DNA of 33,611 bases. Origin: a virus. Below the pieces are notes generated by a model that did not search any database, was not told where the DNA came from, and saw nothing but the letters and a program-made list of their open reading frames with translations. The stretch lies in the IMG/VR virus record IMGVR_UViG_3300021964_000261, positions 1 to 33,611 of that record. One strand, 5' to 3'. The position numbers and the translations under genes are program-made. Positions 23,305 to 29,954 of the stretch are shown piece after piece. Each line of letters starts with the position of its first letter. Position 1 is the stretch's first letter.

Positions 23305-24040
23305 CCTTGTGAGTGTTCACAAACTTACTCATCAAACCCTCTAGTTCTTTCTTTGGATTGGAGGGTTTTTTGCTGCCCTTAACAAAGACATTCTTAAAAT
23401 AAACAACAGACTTGATGCTGTCCTTGTTGTTCTTCATGCGATATCTAATGGTATCTTCCATCCTCTTCAGTATCTCTTCTTTAGTAAAGTCTTGTAGCCA
23501 CATAGTAACTAGCTCTTCATGTGCTGTGGTGTGTAAGGCTTGATGCCCATAGTATTTGCGAACAATATCTTTGAATAATAATAGTATTGTTCTTGCCTCT
23601 TTGGTTGGTTTAATCTTCTCATACATTCTTGCACCTTGTTCTATCTTTGGTGGTACTACTTCGGCTATCTCTGATACAGTTTCAGATGTCTGCACACTCA
23701 ATGCCTCTTCTTCATCTACCATATCATCAAATACCATATAATATTTGTTACCTTTTAATCCTTTGTGCCTAGTCTTAGCGTGTCTGATGTAATCCCATTC
23801 AATTAACTTCTTAATGTGTTGTGATACAGCACTACGACTGACACCTAAATGCCTTGCAATAGTTTCTTGGTTTGGAAAACAAGTACCTGCTCTGTTCGTA
23901 AACATAGCCAAGCAACAGAACACAAGAAAGGTTGTTGGGTATTTCTTTGACCTCTCATCTACTACCCTCTTACTTGGAATGACACTCCAAATGCTAGGTA
24001 CTTTAGGATTCCCATTTGAATATTTGTTTTTACTGTCCAT
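23294..24040 (-). CDS. Winged-helix replication-organiser-like protein
   Basis: A protein of 248 residues. An N-terminal helix-turn-helix (FPNQETIARHLGVSRSAVSQ at 55-74, HIKKLIEWDYI following) with a basic wing (KTRHKGLKGNKYYMVF) matches the HTH_36-type domains of phage replication initiators. The C-terminal helical region (residues ~145-235, ending SVVYFKNVFVKGSK) resembles the DnaD/replisome-organiser-like half of such proteins. With no phage polymerase or helicase present, it is the best candidate to open the origin and load host replication proteins. A transcription regulator is the alternative. The start overlaps the DUF3310 gene by 11 bases. Confidence 0.65.
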   Translation of the reverse strand: MDSKNKYSNGNPKVPSIWSVIPSKRVVDERSKKYPTTFLVFCCLAMFTNRAGTCFPNQETIARHLGVSRSAVSQHIKKLIEWDYIRHAKTRHKGLKGNKYYMVFDDMVDEEEALSVQTSETVSEIAEVVPPKIEQGARMYEKIKPTKEARTILLLFKDIVRKYYGHQALHTTAHEELVTMWLQDFTKEEILKRMEDTIRYRMKNNKDSIKSVVYFKNVFVKGSKKPSNPKKELEGLMSKFVNTHKVKF

Positions 24041-24296
24041 ATCCCTTGATTAATAAGTCCTCTGTAAATGACAGTACATCTTTGGGTGTCATGCCATATT
24101 CTCTTATGAGTATAGCAATGACTAGCCACAAAGCCTTCTTAACATCATCTGATTTACCTTTGTCCTTGTGTCTAACGATATACTTAATCGCAGAACCCTC
24201 TCCAAAGGGTAAGTCTTTTACAAAATCGTATGTCTGTAATGTATTACCACAAGTACACTTACCTTTTTGATAGTAACTAGGATTAATCTTGTCCAT
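24030..24296 (-). CDS. DUF3310-type small phage protein
   Basis: I take ATG 24296, nine bases after AAGG, rather than a TTG at 24302. The 88-residue product has INPSYYQKGK at its start and AIKYIVRHKDKGKSDDVKKA at ~50-69, the hallmark of the DUF3310 family ('I-x-P-x-H-Y ... K-Y-x-x-R-x-x-x-K-x-x-x-D-x-x-K-A'). A short CTCG segment is inserted after the N-terminal motif. The family is common in phage early regions and is sometimes called nucleotide-kinase-like, but no activity is established to my knowledge. It overlaps both neighbours, so all three genes form one small operon. Confidence 0.75.
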   Translation of the reverse strand: MDKINPSYYQKGKCTCGNTLQTYDFVKDLPFGEGSAIKYIVRHKDKGKSDDVKKALWLVIAILIREYGMTPKDVLSFTEDLLIKGYGQ

Positions 24297-24495
24297 TTGC
24301 AAACACCTTACTGCTATCTATTAGTTGCTTGATTCTTTTCTCATTGACTTTTGATCGTGCATTGACACCTGTTGTTAGTATGTCAGTACATAATCCTACC
24401 AATGATGTTCTTTCATTCCTTGCAACCACAGTAAGTGCTGTTTTTAGTTCGCTTGGTATCTTGATATAAAGGGGCGTGATATTTGTTTCTTCCAT
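24283..24495 (-). CDS. Ribbon-helix-helix (Arc/CopG-type) repressor
   Basis: A protein of 70 residues with a beta strand PLYIKIP followed by helix SELKTALTVVARNERTS and second helix LVGLCTDILTTGV, the ribbon-helix-helix layout of dimeric repressors. The ribosome site GGAGGAT is strong. It is the first gene of the minus-strand trio and faces a divergent promoter that contains a 7+7 inverted repeat, its most likely operator. It would then repress its own operon and the ERF operon opposite. Confidence 0.75.
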   Translation of the reverse strand: MEETNITPLYIKIPSELKTALTVVARNERTSLVGLCTDILTTGVNARSKVNEKRIKQLIDSSKVFANGQD

Positions 24496-24520
24496 TTTAT
24501 CCTCCGTTAATTTAAAAAAT

Positions 24521-24550
24521 ATATAACAAATTGTTTGACACTATATTCAA
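24521..24550 (-). promoter_or_regulatory. Weak leftward promoter of the repressor trio
   Basis: On the minus strand TTGAAT (24545-24550) and TTATAT (24521-24526) are separated by 18 bases; the -35 box sits inside the inverted repeat 24538-24558. It would serve the RHH, DUF3310 and replication-organiser-like genes. Confidence 0.35.
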
Positions 24551-24563
24551 GATAGTGTTTAAA
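24535..24563 (+). promoter_or_regulatory. Rightward promoter of the ERF operon
   Basis: Perfect TTGACA at 24535-24540, a 17-base spacer, then TTTAAA at 24558-24563 (or TTAAAT one base on). The spacer is filled by the inverted repeat at 24538-24558, so a bound repressor would block polymerase directly. Serves the genes from 24599 to 26036. Confidence 0.55.
24538..24558. promoter_or_regulatory. Candidate operator, 7+7 inverted repeat
   Basis: ACACTAT and ATAGTGT are perfect inverted copies with a 7-base spacer. The site overlaps the -35 and spacer of the rightward promoter and the -35 of the leftward one, between divergent genes, one of which encodes a ribbon-helix-helix protein. This arrangement is typical of autoregulated RHH repressors. 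Confidence 0.6.
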
Positions 24564-24598
24564 TATAGTCATGTCAACGATTAAGGAGAAGAAATATA

Positions 24599-24769
24599 AT
24601 GACAGTTAATAAACTACCACTTAAAGTTGTGGTCGATAACATAGAAAAGACTAACACAAGCATACACGAATTGGAAGAACAATTCTGGGCAAAGCTCAAG
24701 GAGTTTAATACAGCTTGTGAGAAACTTAATGAAACAATTAGACAAATAAAGGAGGATAACAATGGGTAG
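24599..24769 (+). CDS. Small coiled-coil protein, 56 aa
   Basis: ATG at 24599 behind AAGGAGAAG, TAG at 24767-24769. The product begins MTVNKLPLKVVVDNIEKTNT and continues as a charged helix (ELEEQFWAKLKEF, then EKLNETIRQIKED) with heptad-like spacing, so it probably forms a coiled coil. First gene of the ERF operon; the next gene starts within its last codons. Function unknown; possibly a small adaptor or host-interaction protein. Confidence 0.65.
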   Translation: MTVNKLPLKVVVDNIEKTNTSIHELEEQFWAKLKEFNTACEKLNETIRQIKEDNNG

Positions 24770-25004
24770 ATATAAACATTACCTTATGGACCAGGAAGAT
24801 AAGTTCTGGAATGAAATGTTAAAAGAAGTAGGTGAATGTGAATCACTTGCTGAGTTCCAAGACGCTATGAAACAACACCGAGATCTAGTTACATTCATAG
24901 AGGATGATGTATTAGACATTATGATTGAAGATTATTTCAGAGAGTTCTGGGCAGAATATGCACAAAGTAAACTAGCACATGAGGTATGCCATGATAACCA
25001 TTAA
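24762..25004 (+). CDS. Hypothetical protein, 80 aa
   Basis: The start overlaps the preceding stop by 8 bases, with AAAGGAGG upstream as ribosome site. Acidic, aromatic-rich helical protein (FWNEMLKEVGECESLAEFQD; MIEDYFREFWAEYAQ). No family recognised. Part of the early ERF operon, so probably involved in recombination, replication or host takeover. Confidence 0.6.
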   Translation: MGRYKHYLMDQEDKFWNEMLKEVGECESLAEFQDAMKQHRDLVTFIEDDVLDIMIEDYFREFWAEYAQSKLAHEVCHDNH

Positions 25005-25290
25005 TGATATGCAGGAAGTAAAACGCCTAGCTAATAGAATGACTTACAATCAACAGGGGGAAATTAAGAAACAGGTAGAAACATTTACTTTTCTCGGAGA
25101 GTTAATAGAGTTCTTTAAGACTATTAATATAGATAACATGGATTGCATTGACCCATCTACCCATGATGGTTTGCACCAGTTACAACAGTATTGTAAGTTT
25201 TTAATACCTGCTATTGACAGAGAGGTAAGACACCAACAGTCAAGATTAACAAGAGAATTTAATTCAGAAGAAGGAATACAAAAATGGTAG
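24991..25290 (+). CDS. Hypothetical protein, 99 aa
   Basis: I choose ATG 24991, with GAGGT five bases upstream, over the in-frame ATG at 24979. The product (MITINDMQEVKRLANRMTYN...) is mainly helical with a KKQVETFTFLGELIEFFKT segment and a C-terminal basic helix (AIDREVRHQQSRLTREF). It overlaps the upstream gene by 14 bases and the ERF gene by 7 bases. The tight coupling to ERF suggests a recombination accessory role; no domain was recognised. Confidence 0.6.
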   Translation: MITINDMQEVKRLANRMTYNQQGEIKKQVETFTFLGELIEFFKTINIDNMDCIDPSTHDGLHQLQQYCKFLIPAIDREVRHQQSRLTREFNSEEGIQKW

Positions 25291-26036
25291 AGAATACTAA
25301 TAAACTATTTGAAGCATTGTCTAAGTTCCAAGAGGACAATGTAACAGCAAAAAAGAATGCTAAAAATCCATTCTTTAAAAGTGACTATGCAAACTTAGAT
25401 GAGGTAATACAAGCAGTCAATCAGGGTGCTAAGTATGGATTATCATTCAGTCAATCGGTGGAGTTTGAAACCCATGTGTTAGCAGATAAAGTAGTAACAA
25501 CACAATTTGTTAGGACAAATGTATACCACAAAGAATCAGATCAATGCTTAACATCTCGTTGTATTATATCTGTTAAAGGTAATAAGTTTGATGATAGTCA
25601 TGCAGTTGGTAGTGCCATTACCTATGCAAAAAGATATAGTCTTTGTGCAATATATGGACTAGCCACTGAAGATGATGATGGTAATAAAGCAACCATGGGT
25701 TCAGATAAGAGTGGCAAAGTTAAAGAGAATAATTCTGCTAGGGGATATACAGATCCTATTACTGGTGAAGCCGCTGATGTTGCTGATGATTACCCTAACA
25801 TATCTAAAGAGGATATTGAGGCTATCAATAAATGGATAGGAAAGTTTGAGGAACTAACCGAGACTAGCACCTACGAAGATATTACTACATTAACTAAAGA
25901 CGAAGAGTTCAAAAGACTGGCTGCTCTCATAAAAGAAACCAAGCAAGAGAATATAGGGCAGTATCAGAAGCTCAAAGATCTTGCTAATTCATGGGGTACA
26001 ATAGCTGGTACTCTTAGAAAGTTTCAGCAGTATTAA
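25284..26036 (+). CDS. erf: ERF-family single-strand annealing recombinase
   Basis: A protein of 250 residues. The N-terminal ~140 residues match the ERF family: LFEALSKFQED, AKKNAKNPFFKSDYANLDEV, a GLSFSQSVEF segment and AVGSAITYAKRYSLCAIYGL, the last being the family's most conserved part. The C-terminal third is a lysine/glutamate-rich helical tail. ERF proteins anneal complementary single strands and help circularise or concatenate phage DNA, which fits a genome with permuted or redundant ends. An SSB-like tail protein and Hjc-like nuclease elsewhere would complete the recombination set. Confidence 0.88.
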   Translation: MVENTNKLFEALSKFQEDNVTAKKNAKNPFFKSDYANLDEVIQAVNQGAKYGLSFSQSVEFETHVLADKVVTTQFVRTNVYHKESDQCLTSRCIISVKGNKFDDSHAVGSAITYAKRYSLCAIYGLATEDDDGNKATMGSDKSGKVKENNSARGYTDPITGEAADVADDYPNISKEDIEAINKWIGKFEELTETSTYEDITTLTKDEEFKRLAALIKETKQENIGQYQKLKDLANSWGTIAGTLRKFQQY

Positions 26037-26734
26037 ACTACCTTACCAATCCAATCCCCCTTGTTGTTCAATACCATGGGCAACAAGCGTGGGATACCAT
26101 CAATAATAATTCCACAACCTAATATAAATCTAGTCGAGAAGTTCTTGGCGTACTCAAATGCTAAGGACTTCTGGTCTATGAGACAACCCACCTGCATACC
26201 AAAAAATAGATTATCACTGTTTGCCCAGTAGGAAATTAGGAACTTCGTATGGTAATGTCCAGATACTGTACTCATTGCTTGTGTCTGACTAACCTTTAAT
26301 ATGTCTGCACCTCTACCATGAGTGAAGAAACATCTTTGTCCATTGCTGAGTGTTAAAGTAAGATCATCTACCCACTTCCACTTCTTTGTTCCCAAGAAAT
26401 CTGCATAAGGTCTTATTAGCTCCTTTGGCATACCATATTTCAAGGCTCTTCTATACACTAATGAGCTATGATTACTATGAACTTCTGTTACTTCTGGGAA
26501 TACAGACTCCAACTCTTTTATGTATTCTCTAGCCATTGTTAATTCATGACCAGCACTTGGTAAGTCAGGACATGAATCATGAAAGGATAACGCATGACTA
26601 TCAATGCTATCGCCTATGTTTACTACATTATCAGGTTTAAATACTTTCTTTACTTCTTTGAGAAAAGCAAAGCTATCTTTATGGTTGTAAGGGATATGTA
26701 AATCACTTATTACTAGTACACATTTATTTTTCAT
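26033..26734 (-). CDS. Calcineurin-like metallophosphoesterase
   Basis: A protein of 233 residues with the metallophosphoesterase motifs in order: DLH (D11, H13), GDSID (G41-D42), SNH in place of the usual GNH (N88, H89), a THGRG (H139) and GHYH (H160, H162). Such phage enzymes may hydrolyse phosphodiesters or nucleotides; the substrate is not evident. Ribosome site AGGAGGATG is strong. The 3' end overlaps the ERF stop on the other strand by 4 bases (TTAA). Its own promoter is likely at 26760-26788. Confidence 0.88.
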   Translation of the reverse strand: MKNKCVLVISDLHIPYNHKDSFAFLKEVKKVFKPDNVVNIGDSIDSHALSFHDSCPDLPSAGHELTMAREYIKELESVFPEVTEVHSNHSSLVYRRALKYGMPKELIRPYADFLGTKKWKWVDDLTLTLSNGQRCFFTHGRGADILKVSQTQAMSTVSGHYHTKFLISYWANSDNLFFGMQVGCLIDQKSLAFEYAKNFSTRFILGCGIIIDGIPRLLPMVLNNKGDWIGKVV

Positions 26735-26759
26735 AACATCCTCCTATGTTATTAACAAT

Positions 26760-26788
26760 ATACTAGCATGATAAAAAATATATTACAA
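26760..26788 (-). promoter_or_regulatory. Leftward promoter of the metallophosphoesterase gene
   Basis: On the minus strand TTGTAA (26783-26788) and TAGTAT (26760-26765) with a 17-base spacer; a TG two bases upstream of the -10 makes it an extended -10. It lies back to back with the promoter at 26795-26824. Confidence 0.4.
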
Positions 26789-26794
26789 ATAGAT

Positions 26795-26824
26795 TTGACA
26801 AGGGGGAATTGTTAGTGGTATAAC
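26795..26824 (+). promoter_or_regulatory. Strong rightward promoter of a candidate small RNA
   Basis: Perfect TTGACA at 26795-26800, an 18-base spacer and TATAAC at 26819-26824, with TGG just before it giving an extended -10. An 11-base palindrome CTTGAGTCAAG at 26824-26834 covers the expected start site near 26831 and might be an operator. Confidence 0.65.
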
Positions 26825-26830
26825 TTGAGT

Positions 26831-26911
26831 CAAGATGTTTTATTAAATTAAAATATTTTTGTATGGTGATGAGAAGAGTCAGGTTATTCCCTTCCTGGCT
26901 CTTTTCTTTTT
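26831..26911 (+). ncRNA. Candidate small RNA of about 80 nt
   Basis: A good sigma70-type promoter ends at 26824 and an intrinsic terminator ends at 26911, with no plausible gene between them. The transcript would be about 80 bases: an AU-rich 5' part, then a 10-base-pair hairpin and U tract. It lies in the only real gap between the end of the leftward late operon (26910) and the metallophosphoesterase gene, antisense to any read-through from that operon. The only frame inside is 16 codons long (26863-26913), lacks a ribosome site and runs through the terminator. Likely a regulatory RNA or decoy; unproven. Confidence 0.5.
26874..26911 (+). terminator. Rho-independent terminator, rightward
   Basis: AAGAGTCAGG (26874-26883) pairs with CCTGGCTCTT (26894-26903) with one G-U pair and a 10-base loop, followed by TTTCTTTTT. 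On the other strand the hairpin is not followed by T residues, so it acts only on rightward transcripts. Confidence 0.8.
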
Positions 26912-27086
26912 AATGCAGTTCGTAACTGATTATCTTCTCATCATTGACCATTTGATCCCAGAGTTCGATAAAAGCAACAGCATCTTCATAGCTTGGGAAT
27001 CCTCGGCATAATATATTGCAGCTAAACGTACCATCTTCTGACTCTAACACAGTAAACATATAGGGAAGTTTGGTTTCATCTCCCAT
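26910..27086 (-). CDS. Hypothetical small protein, 58 aa (last gene of the leftward operon)
   Basis: ATG at 27086, TAA at 26910-26912. The product starts MGDETKLPYMFTVLESEDGT and ends FIELWDQMVNDEKIISYELH. It looks like a compact alpha/beta protein with strand-like FTVLESEDGTFSCNILC and an acidic helix. It follows the membrane protein upstream after four bases. Its stop codon touches the T tract of the opposite-strand terminator. No family recognised. Confidence 0.6.
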   Translation of the reverse strand: MGDETKLPYMFTVLESEDGTFSCNILCRGFPSYEDAVAFIELWDQMVNDEKIISYELH

Positions 27087-27090
27087 AAAT

Positions 27091-27234
27091 CTACCTTAAA
27101 ATTAGAAATAGCCCTAGAACGAGCAGAGAAGCCCATAGAAAAGGTTTCTTGATTTTATAATAACCACATCCACAAGTGTCTATAACTCTGCTCAGTGGCA
27201 ATTTATGTGCGATTTTTTTTAGTTGTTCTAGCAT
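27091..27234 (-). CDS. Small C-terminal-TM protein, 47 aa
   Basis: ATG at 27234 behind GGAGACA; TAG at 27091-27093. Begins MLEQLKKIAHKLPLSRVIDT, contains a CGCG cysteine pair, and ends in a hydrophobic helix (FLWASLLVLGLFLIL) followed by Arg. A tail-anchored micro-protein next to lysis-type genes; it may assist membrane disruption. Function unknown. Confidence 0.6.
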   Translation of the reverse strand: MLEQLKKIAHKLPLSRVIDTCGCGYYKIKKPFLWASLLVLGLFLILR

Positions 27235-27243
27235 GATTGTCTC

Positions 27244-27597
27244 CTATCTAGCTAATGGGTTCTTGTTATCTTTCTTAATACCTTCTATCTGTTTATCAAT
27301 CAAATCTAATCTTGTTTTTATTATCTCTAAATTGTTTTTGTTATCAGATAATGATTGTTTAATATCACTGATACGATCAAGTGTAGATTCATAGTTAACA
27401 TTTATCTTATTGTTTGTTTCTGTCAGGTCTACTGTTTCATTAATGACATACTGCCTGGCATTTAATTCATTAATTGTTTCTTGCATAACATCTATTGTTG
27501 TGGTGAGTTCACCATACTTAACGAACCCAGCACCGATAGCTGAGACAGTACCTAATAAGGCTACGATAGAGCCTAGGTTATTCTTTAGTTTCTCCAT
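27244..27597 (-). CDS. Membrane-anchored coiled-coil protein, 117 aa (spanin-like?)
   Basis: An N-terminal hydrophobic segment (residues ~8-27, LGSIVALLGTVSAIGAGFV) is followed by a long polar helix with heptad spacing (ETINELNARQYVIN, LDRISDIKQSL, NNLEIIKTRLDLIDKQI). One membrane anchor plus a periplasmic coiled coil is the layout of an inner-membrane spanin, and the gene lies downstream of the holin. A virion or superinfection role is possible too. It overlaps the exported acidic protein by 13 bases. Confidence 0.55.
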   Translation of the reverse strand: MEKLKNNLGSIVALLGTVSAIGAGFVKYGELTTTIDVMQETINELNARQYVINETVDLTETNNKINVNYESTLDRISDIKQSLSDNKNNLEIIKTRLDLIDKQIEGIKKDNKNPLAR

Positions 27598-28733
27598 GTC
27601 ATGCTCTTTAGTTTAGTCTTTAGTTCTTTTTGTTGCTCCTGATTCCCTTCTTTAAAATTTAAATATGTGGTTAGTGGATCATTGGCAACATAAGTAATGT
27701 TACCATAGATTTGCCTGTTATCAAAGATTGTTATTTGGTCTGCATAAATATTTATTGGTTCATAGAAAGCGACGTCTTGCATCAATGGCTGGTCCTTTAA
27801 CATCACACTTATCTTTACCTGGTCATCAGTCATAACCTCACTTAACATTATCTTGACTGCCCCAGTCTGTGGTTCATCTGTATTAATATCTTCTTTAGGC
27901 TCTTCCATAAACATCTCTTCACTAATCTCCTCTGGGATTTCTTCTTCGATAAATTCCTCAATGAACTCCTCCACATCATCTGTTGCTATATCTTCTGTTG
28001 GTGTATCTACAACTTCTTCTTCTGGTGTCATGTATAAATACATATCATTCTCAAATAAATAATAATCATTAGGCATGGTAAATTCTTCAGTGAAGGTATC
28101 ACTGAAAGAAAACTCTGTATCATCAAACTCATCTAAGTATTCCATCTCAAAGCTATCTACCCACAAGTCAATGTCTGATGTAGATTCTACATCCACTTTA
28201 AATGGTTCAAAATATAATATAAGCGAGGGATTTCTGAGGTCTGCTCCATAATGGTAATTAGGCTGAGAAGGTATAGAGAAACTAAACTTAGAAACAATAT
28301 CATAATCACTTGCCACATCTGTTATAAGTATACTGTTTGTTGGTGCTGTAAAATAACTACAGTTAGTAGCACAACTACCAGACACTACAGTATTGTTGCT
28401 GTACTCCTTACCATTACTATCAGTGATAGTTTGACTAATAGTAACTGACTGACTCTCATCATTCCAGAACCAAACATCAGCAGTAAGATCTGATTGGTAT
28501 ACGTTCTCTATATCCATAGAGTTCATATGTTCTGATAATGTTATCTTGTTCTCTACATACTGACCATCAACACCAGCTATTGTATCGCTTCCATGATAGC
28601 TTTGTATATTCGTTGACCAATTATTGCTAGTAAAATCACTGTCTAATAAATTACTTGTTGATTCTGCATTTGTCTTTGCACTTGCAAGTATTACCACAAA
28701 CAAGATAAGGAATAAGTGTACCCAACATCTCAT
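27585..28733 (-). CDS. Sec-exported acidic protein, 382 aa
   Basis: A textbook signal peptide covers residues 1-23 (MRCWVHLFLILFVVILASAK, cleavage likely after TNA). The exported part opens NLLDSDFTSNNW, like the start of carbohydrate-binding beta-sandwich modules, and continues beta-rich with a cysteine pair (C121, C125). Residues ~237-287 are extremely acidic (for example EEFIEEFIEEEIPEEISEE). The last 90 residues are again beta-rich (AVKIMLSEVMTDDQVKISVM). Start overlaps the preceding stop by ATGA. A phage product sent to the periplasm beside the holin may act in lysis or superinfection exclusion, or coat the cell surface; function is not known. Confidence 0.65.
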   Translation of the reverse strand: MRCWVHLFLILFVVILASAKTNAESTSNLLDSDFTSNNWSTNIQSYHGSDTIAGVDGQYVENKITLSEHMNSMDIENVYQSDLTADVWFWNDESQSVTISQTITDSNGKEYSNNTVVSGSCATNCSYFTAPTNSILITDVASDYDIVSKFSFSIPSQPNYHYGADLRNPSLILYFEPFKVDVESTSDIDLWVDSFEMEYLDEFDDTEFSFSDTFTEEFTMPNDYYLFENDMYLYMTPEEEVVDTPTEDIATDDVEEFIEEFIEEEIPEEISEEMFMEEPKEDINTDEPQTGAVKIMLSEVMTDDQVKISVMLKDQPLMQDVAFYEPINIYADQITIFDNRQIYGNITYVANDPLTTYLNFKEGNQEQQKELKTKLKSMTWRN

Positions 28734-29350
28734 TTGCCTTTAAAGTACATAACTTGTTCGGCTTGTACCTTCTCTTTTAGTTTCTTGTTCTTGATATACT
28801 CATCATAGTCTGGTCTAAGAATATCATACTTCTGCCACAATCTTTCTGCTTCATCTCCTATGTTTCCCTCGAATGGGCAAGGAGTACCAGCCATTTCCAT
28901 AGCTGTAAATACTCTTGGATCTTGACATAAAACGGCAATCCCTGCCACACGCATATTGTGTACCTGTGCCAACTCCCTAGATAGCTTAATCCGTTCACAC
29001 GTCAAATCTGGTTGATTGGTTGAGGAACTTAATCCTATGATAGATGATTGCATACCAAATGATGTTCCTATGTTGCAGACATCAAATCCTGATTGTGCAG
29101 GGGGCGCACTGGATGTTGGGGGAAAGCTTTTGATGTTAGATGTATTGTTGGTAGTACTACTACTAGTAGTGTTACTGCTTGAACCAGATTGATAAGTAGT
29201 TGTAGAGTTAGTTGTATAACCACCAGATATTAATGTGTTATCACCAGATACATTTGTATTAGTGTTAGCATAGACAAGGATTGTACCAAGTAAAACAATT
29301 AGTATTGTTGAAACAAATAGCTTCAACATTCCTTCCATCATATGCAACAT
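28730..29350 (-). CDS. Sec-exported Ser/Thr/Asn-rich protein with four cysteines, 206 aa
   Basis: I choose ATG 29350 (TAATG overlap with the holin stop) rather than a GTG at 29362. Residues 1-28 form a signal peptide (LKLFVSTILIVLLGTILVYA). A low-complexity Ser/Thr/Asn linker (~30-75) and a Pro-rich piece follow. A compact domain with C92, C118, C142 and C158 (FDVCNIGTSFGM; VLCQDPRVFTAMEM) then leads to a charged helix at the end. Two disulfides in the periplasm are plausible. It lies between the holin and the other exported protein, so a role in lysis or envelope change is inferred; no lysozyme motif was found. Confidence 0.65.
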   Translation of the reverse strand: MLHMMEGMLKLFVSTILIVLLGTILVYANTNTNVSGDNTLISGGYTTNSTTTYQSGSSSNTTSSSTTNNTSNIKSFPPTSSAPPAQSGFDVCNIGTSFGMQSSIIGLSSSTNQPDLTCERIKLSRELAQVHNMRVAGIAVLCQDPRVFTAMEMAGTPCPFEGNIGDEAERLWQKYDILRPDYDEYIKNKKLKEKVQAEQVMYFKGK

Positions 29351-29760
29351 TATTTTTTCCACTTAGTAAGGGTTGATACACCAAATGAACCAGCAACAAT
29401 GGTAAGTATAATATACCAGAACTCTGTAGGTGCAGAGCCTAGTAACTCCCATCCCCTGGTCATGTGTACTTGTGTTTGTGGTACGAAGTGTGCTACCAGT
29501 ATGCAAGTAAATACTACAGTTAAGTACTCATCCTTCCAAGACTTCTGACTAGCCTTGACTTGTTCTTTTAGTACAGCTTGTTGTGCCTTAGCAATAGCTT
29601 CTTCTTTCTTTATCTTAGCAAAGTCTGTCTGCTTGATAGCTTCCACCTCTGCTTCTCTTATCATAGCTTTCTTTTCTAGTGCATGTTTAGCACCACCAAT
29701 AACCTTGTCAGCTACTAGCTTAGTAATTGGATTGGATAATAAACTTAGAAAAGGTATCAT
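29350..29760 (-). CDS. Holin of the three-TM GTA type
   Basis: A protein of 136 residues. An N-terminal helix (FLSLLSNPITKLVADKVIGG) leads into a long charged helix (AEVEAIKQTDFAKIKKEEAI). SWKDEYLTVVFTCILVAHFV follows at ~74-93 and PTEFWYIILTIVAGSFGVST at 111-130, with a basic TKWKK end. The SWKDE ... W-Y ... S-F-G-x-x-x-L-T-K-W order is that of the holin_3TM family first described in gene transfer agents. It should form the lesion that triggers lysis. It overlaps its neighbours by 4 bases upstream (ATGA) and 1 base downstream (TAATG). Confidence 0.85.
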   Translation of the reverse strand: MIPFLSLLSNPITKLVADKVIGGAKHALEKKAMIREAEVEAIKQTDFAKIKKEEAIAKAQQAVLKEQVKASQKSWKDEYLTVVFTCILVAHFVPQTQVHMTRGWELLGSAPTEFWYIILTIVAGSFGVSTLTKWKK

Positions 29761-29954
29761 GACATTAACATTCTTATGCCAGTATAGACAGCACTAACAA
29801 TAGCACCAAGTACAAAGATAACCTTGACAGCACCTCTGCCCATGTTGACTTGTTCTTTAAGATCATCAATCTGCTTTTGATTCTCGCAGACTTTCTCTGT
29901 AAGATTATCTATCTTGTTGCTTATCACTGCTAATGTTATCTCTGTATCTGGCAT
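29757..29954 (-). CDS. XhlA-like small membrane protein, 65 aa
   Basis: An N-terminal coiled coil (ISNKIDNLTEKVCENQKQID, DLKEQVNMGRG) is followed by a C-terminal membrane helix (VIFVLGAIVSAVYTGIRML). This resembles XhlA-type haemolysin/holin partner proteins found next to holins in many phages. It starts in a one-base TAATG overlap and overlaps the holin start by ATGA. Probably assists or regulates the holin. Confidence 0.7.
   Translation of the reverse strand: MPDTEITLAVISNKIDNLTEKVCENQKQIDDLKEQVNMGRGAVKVIFVLGAIVSAVYTGIRMLMS

Noticed and set aside
26863-26913. 16-codon frame within the candidate small RNA
   Set aside because: No ribosome site, its codons form the terminator hairpin, and the product has no distinctive features; I treat it as chance.
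27176-27394. 72-codon plus-strand frame downstream of the small-RNA terminator
   Set aside because: It begins after the terminator, is antisense to two coupled minus-strand genes and lacks a ribosome site.
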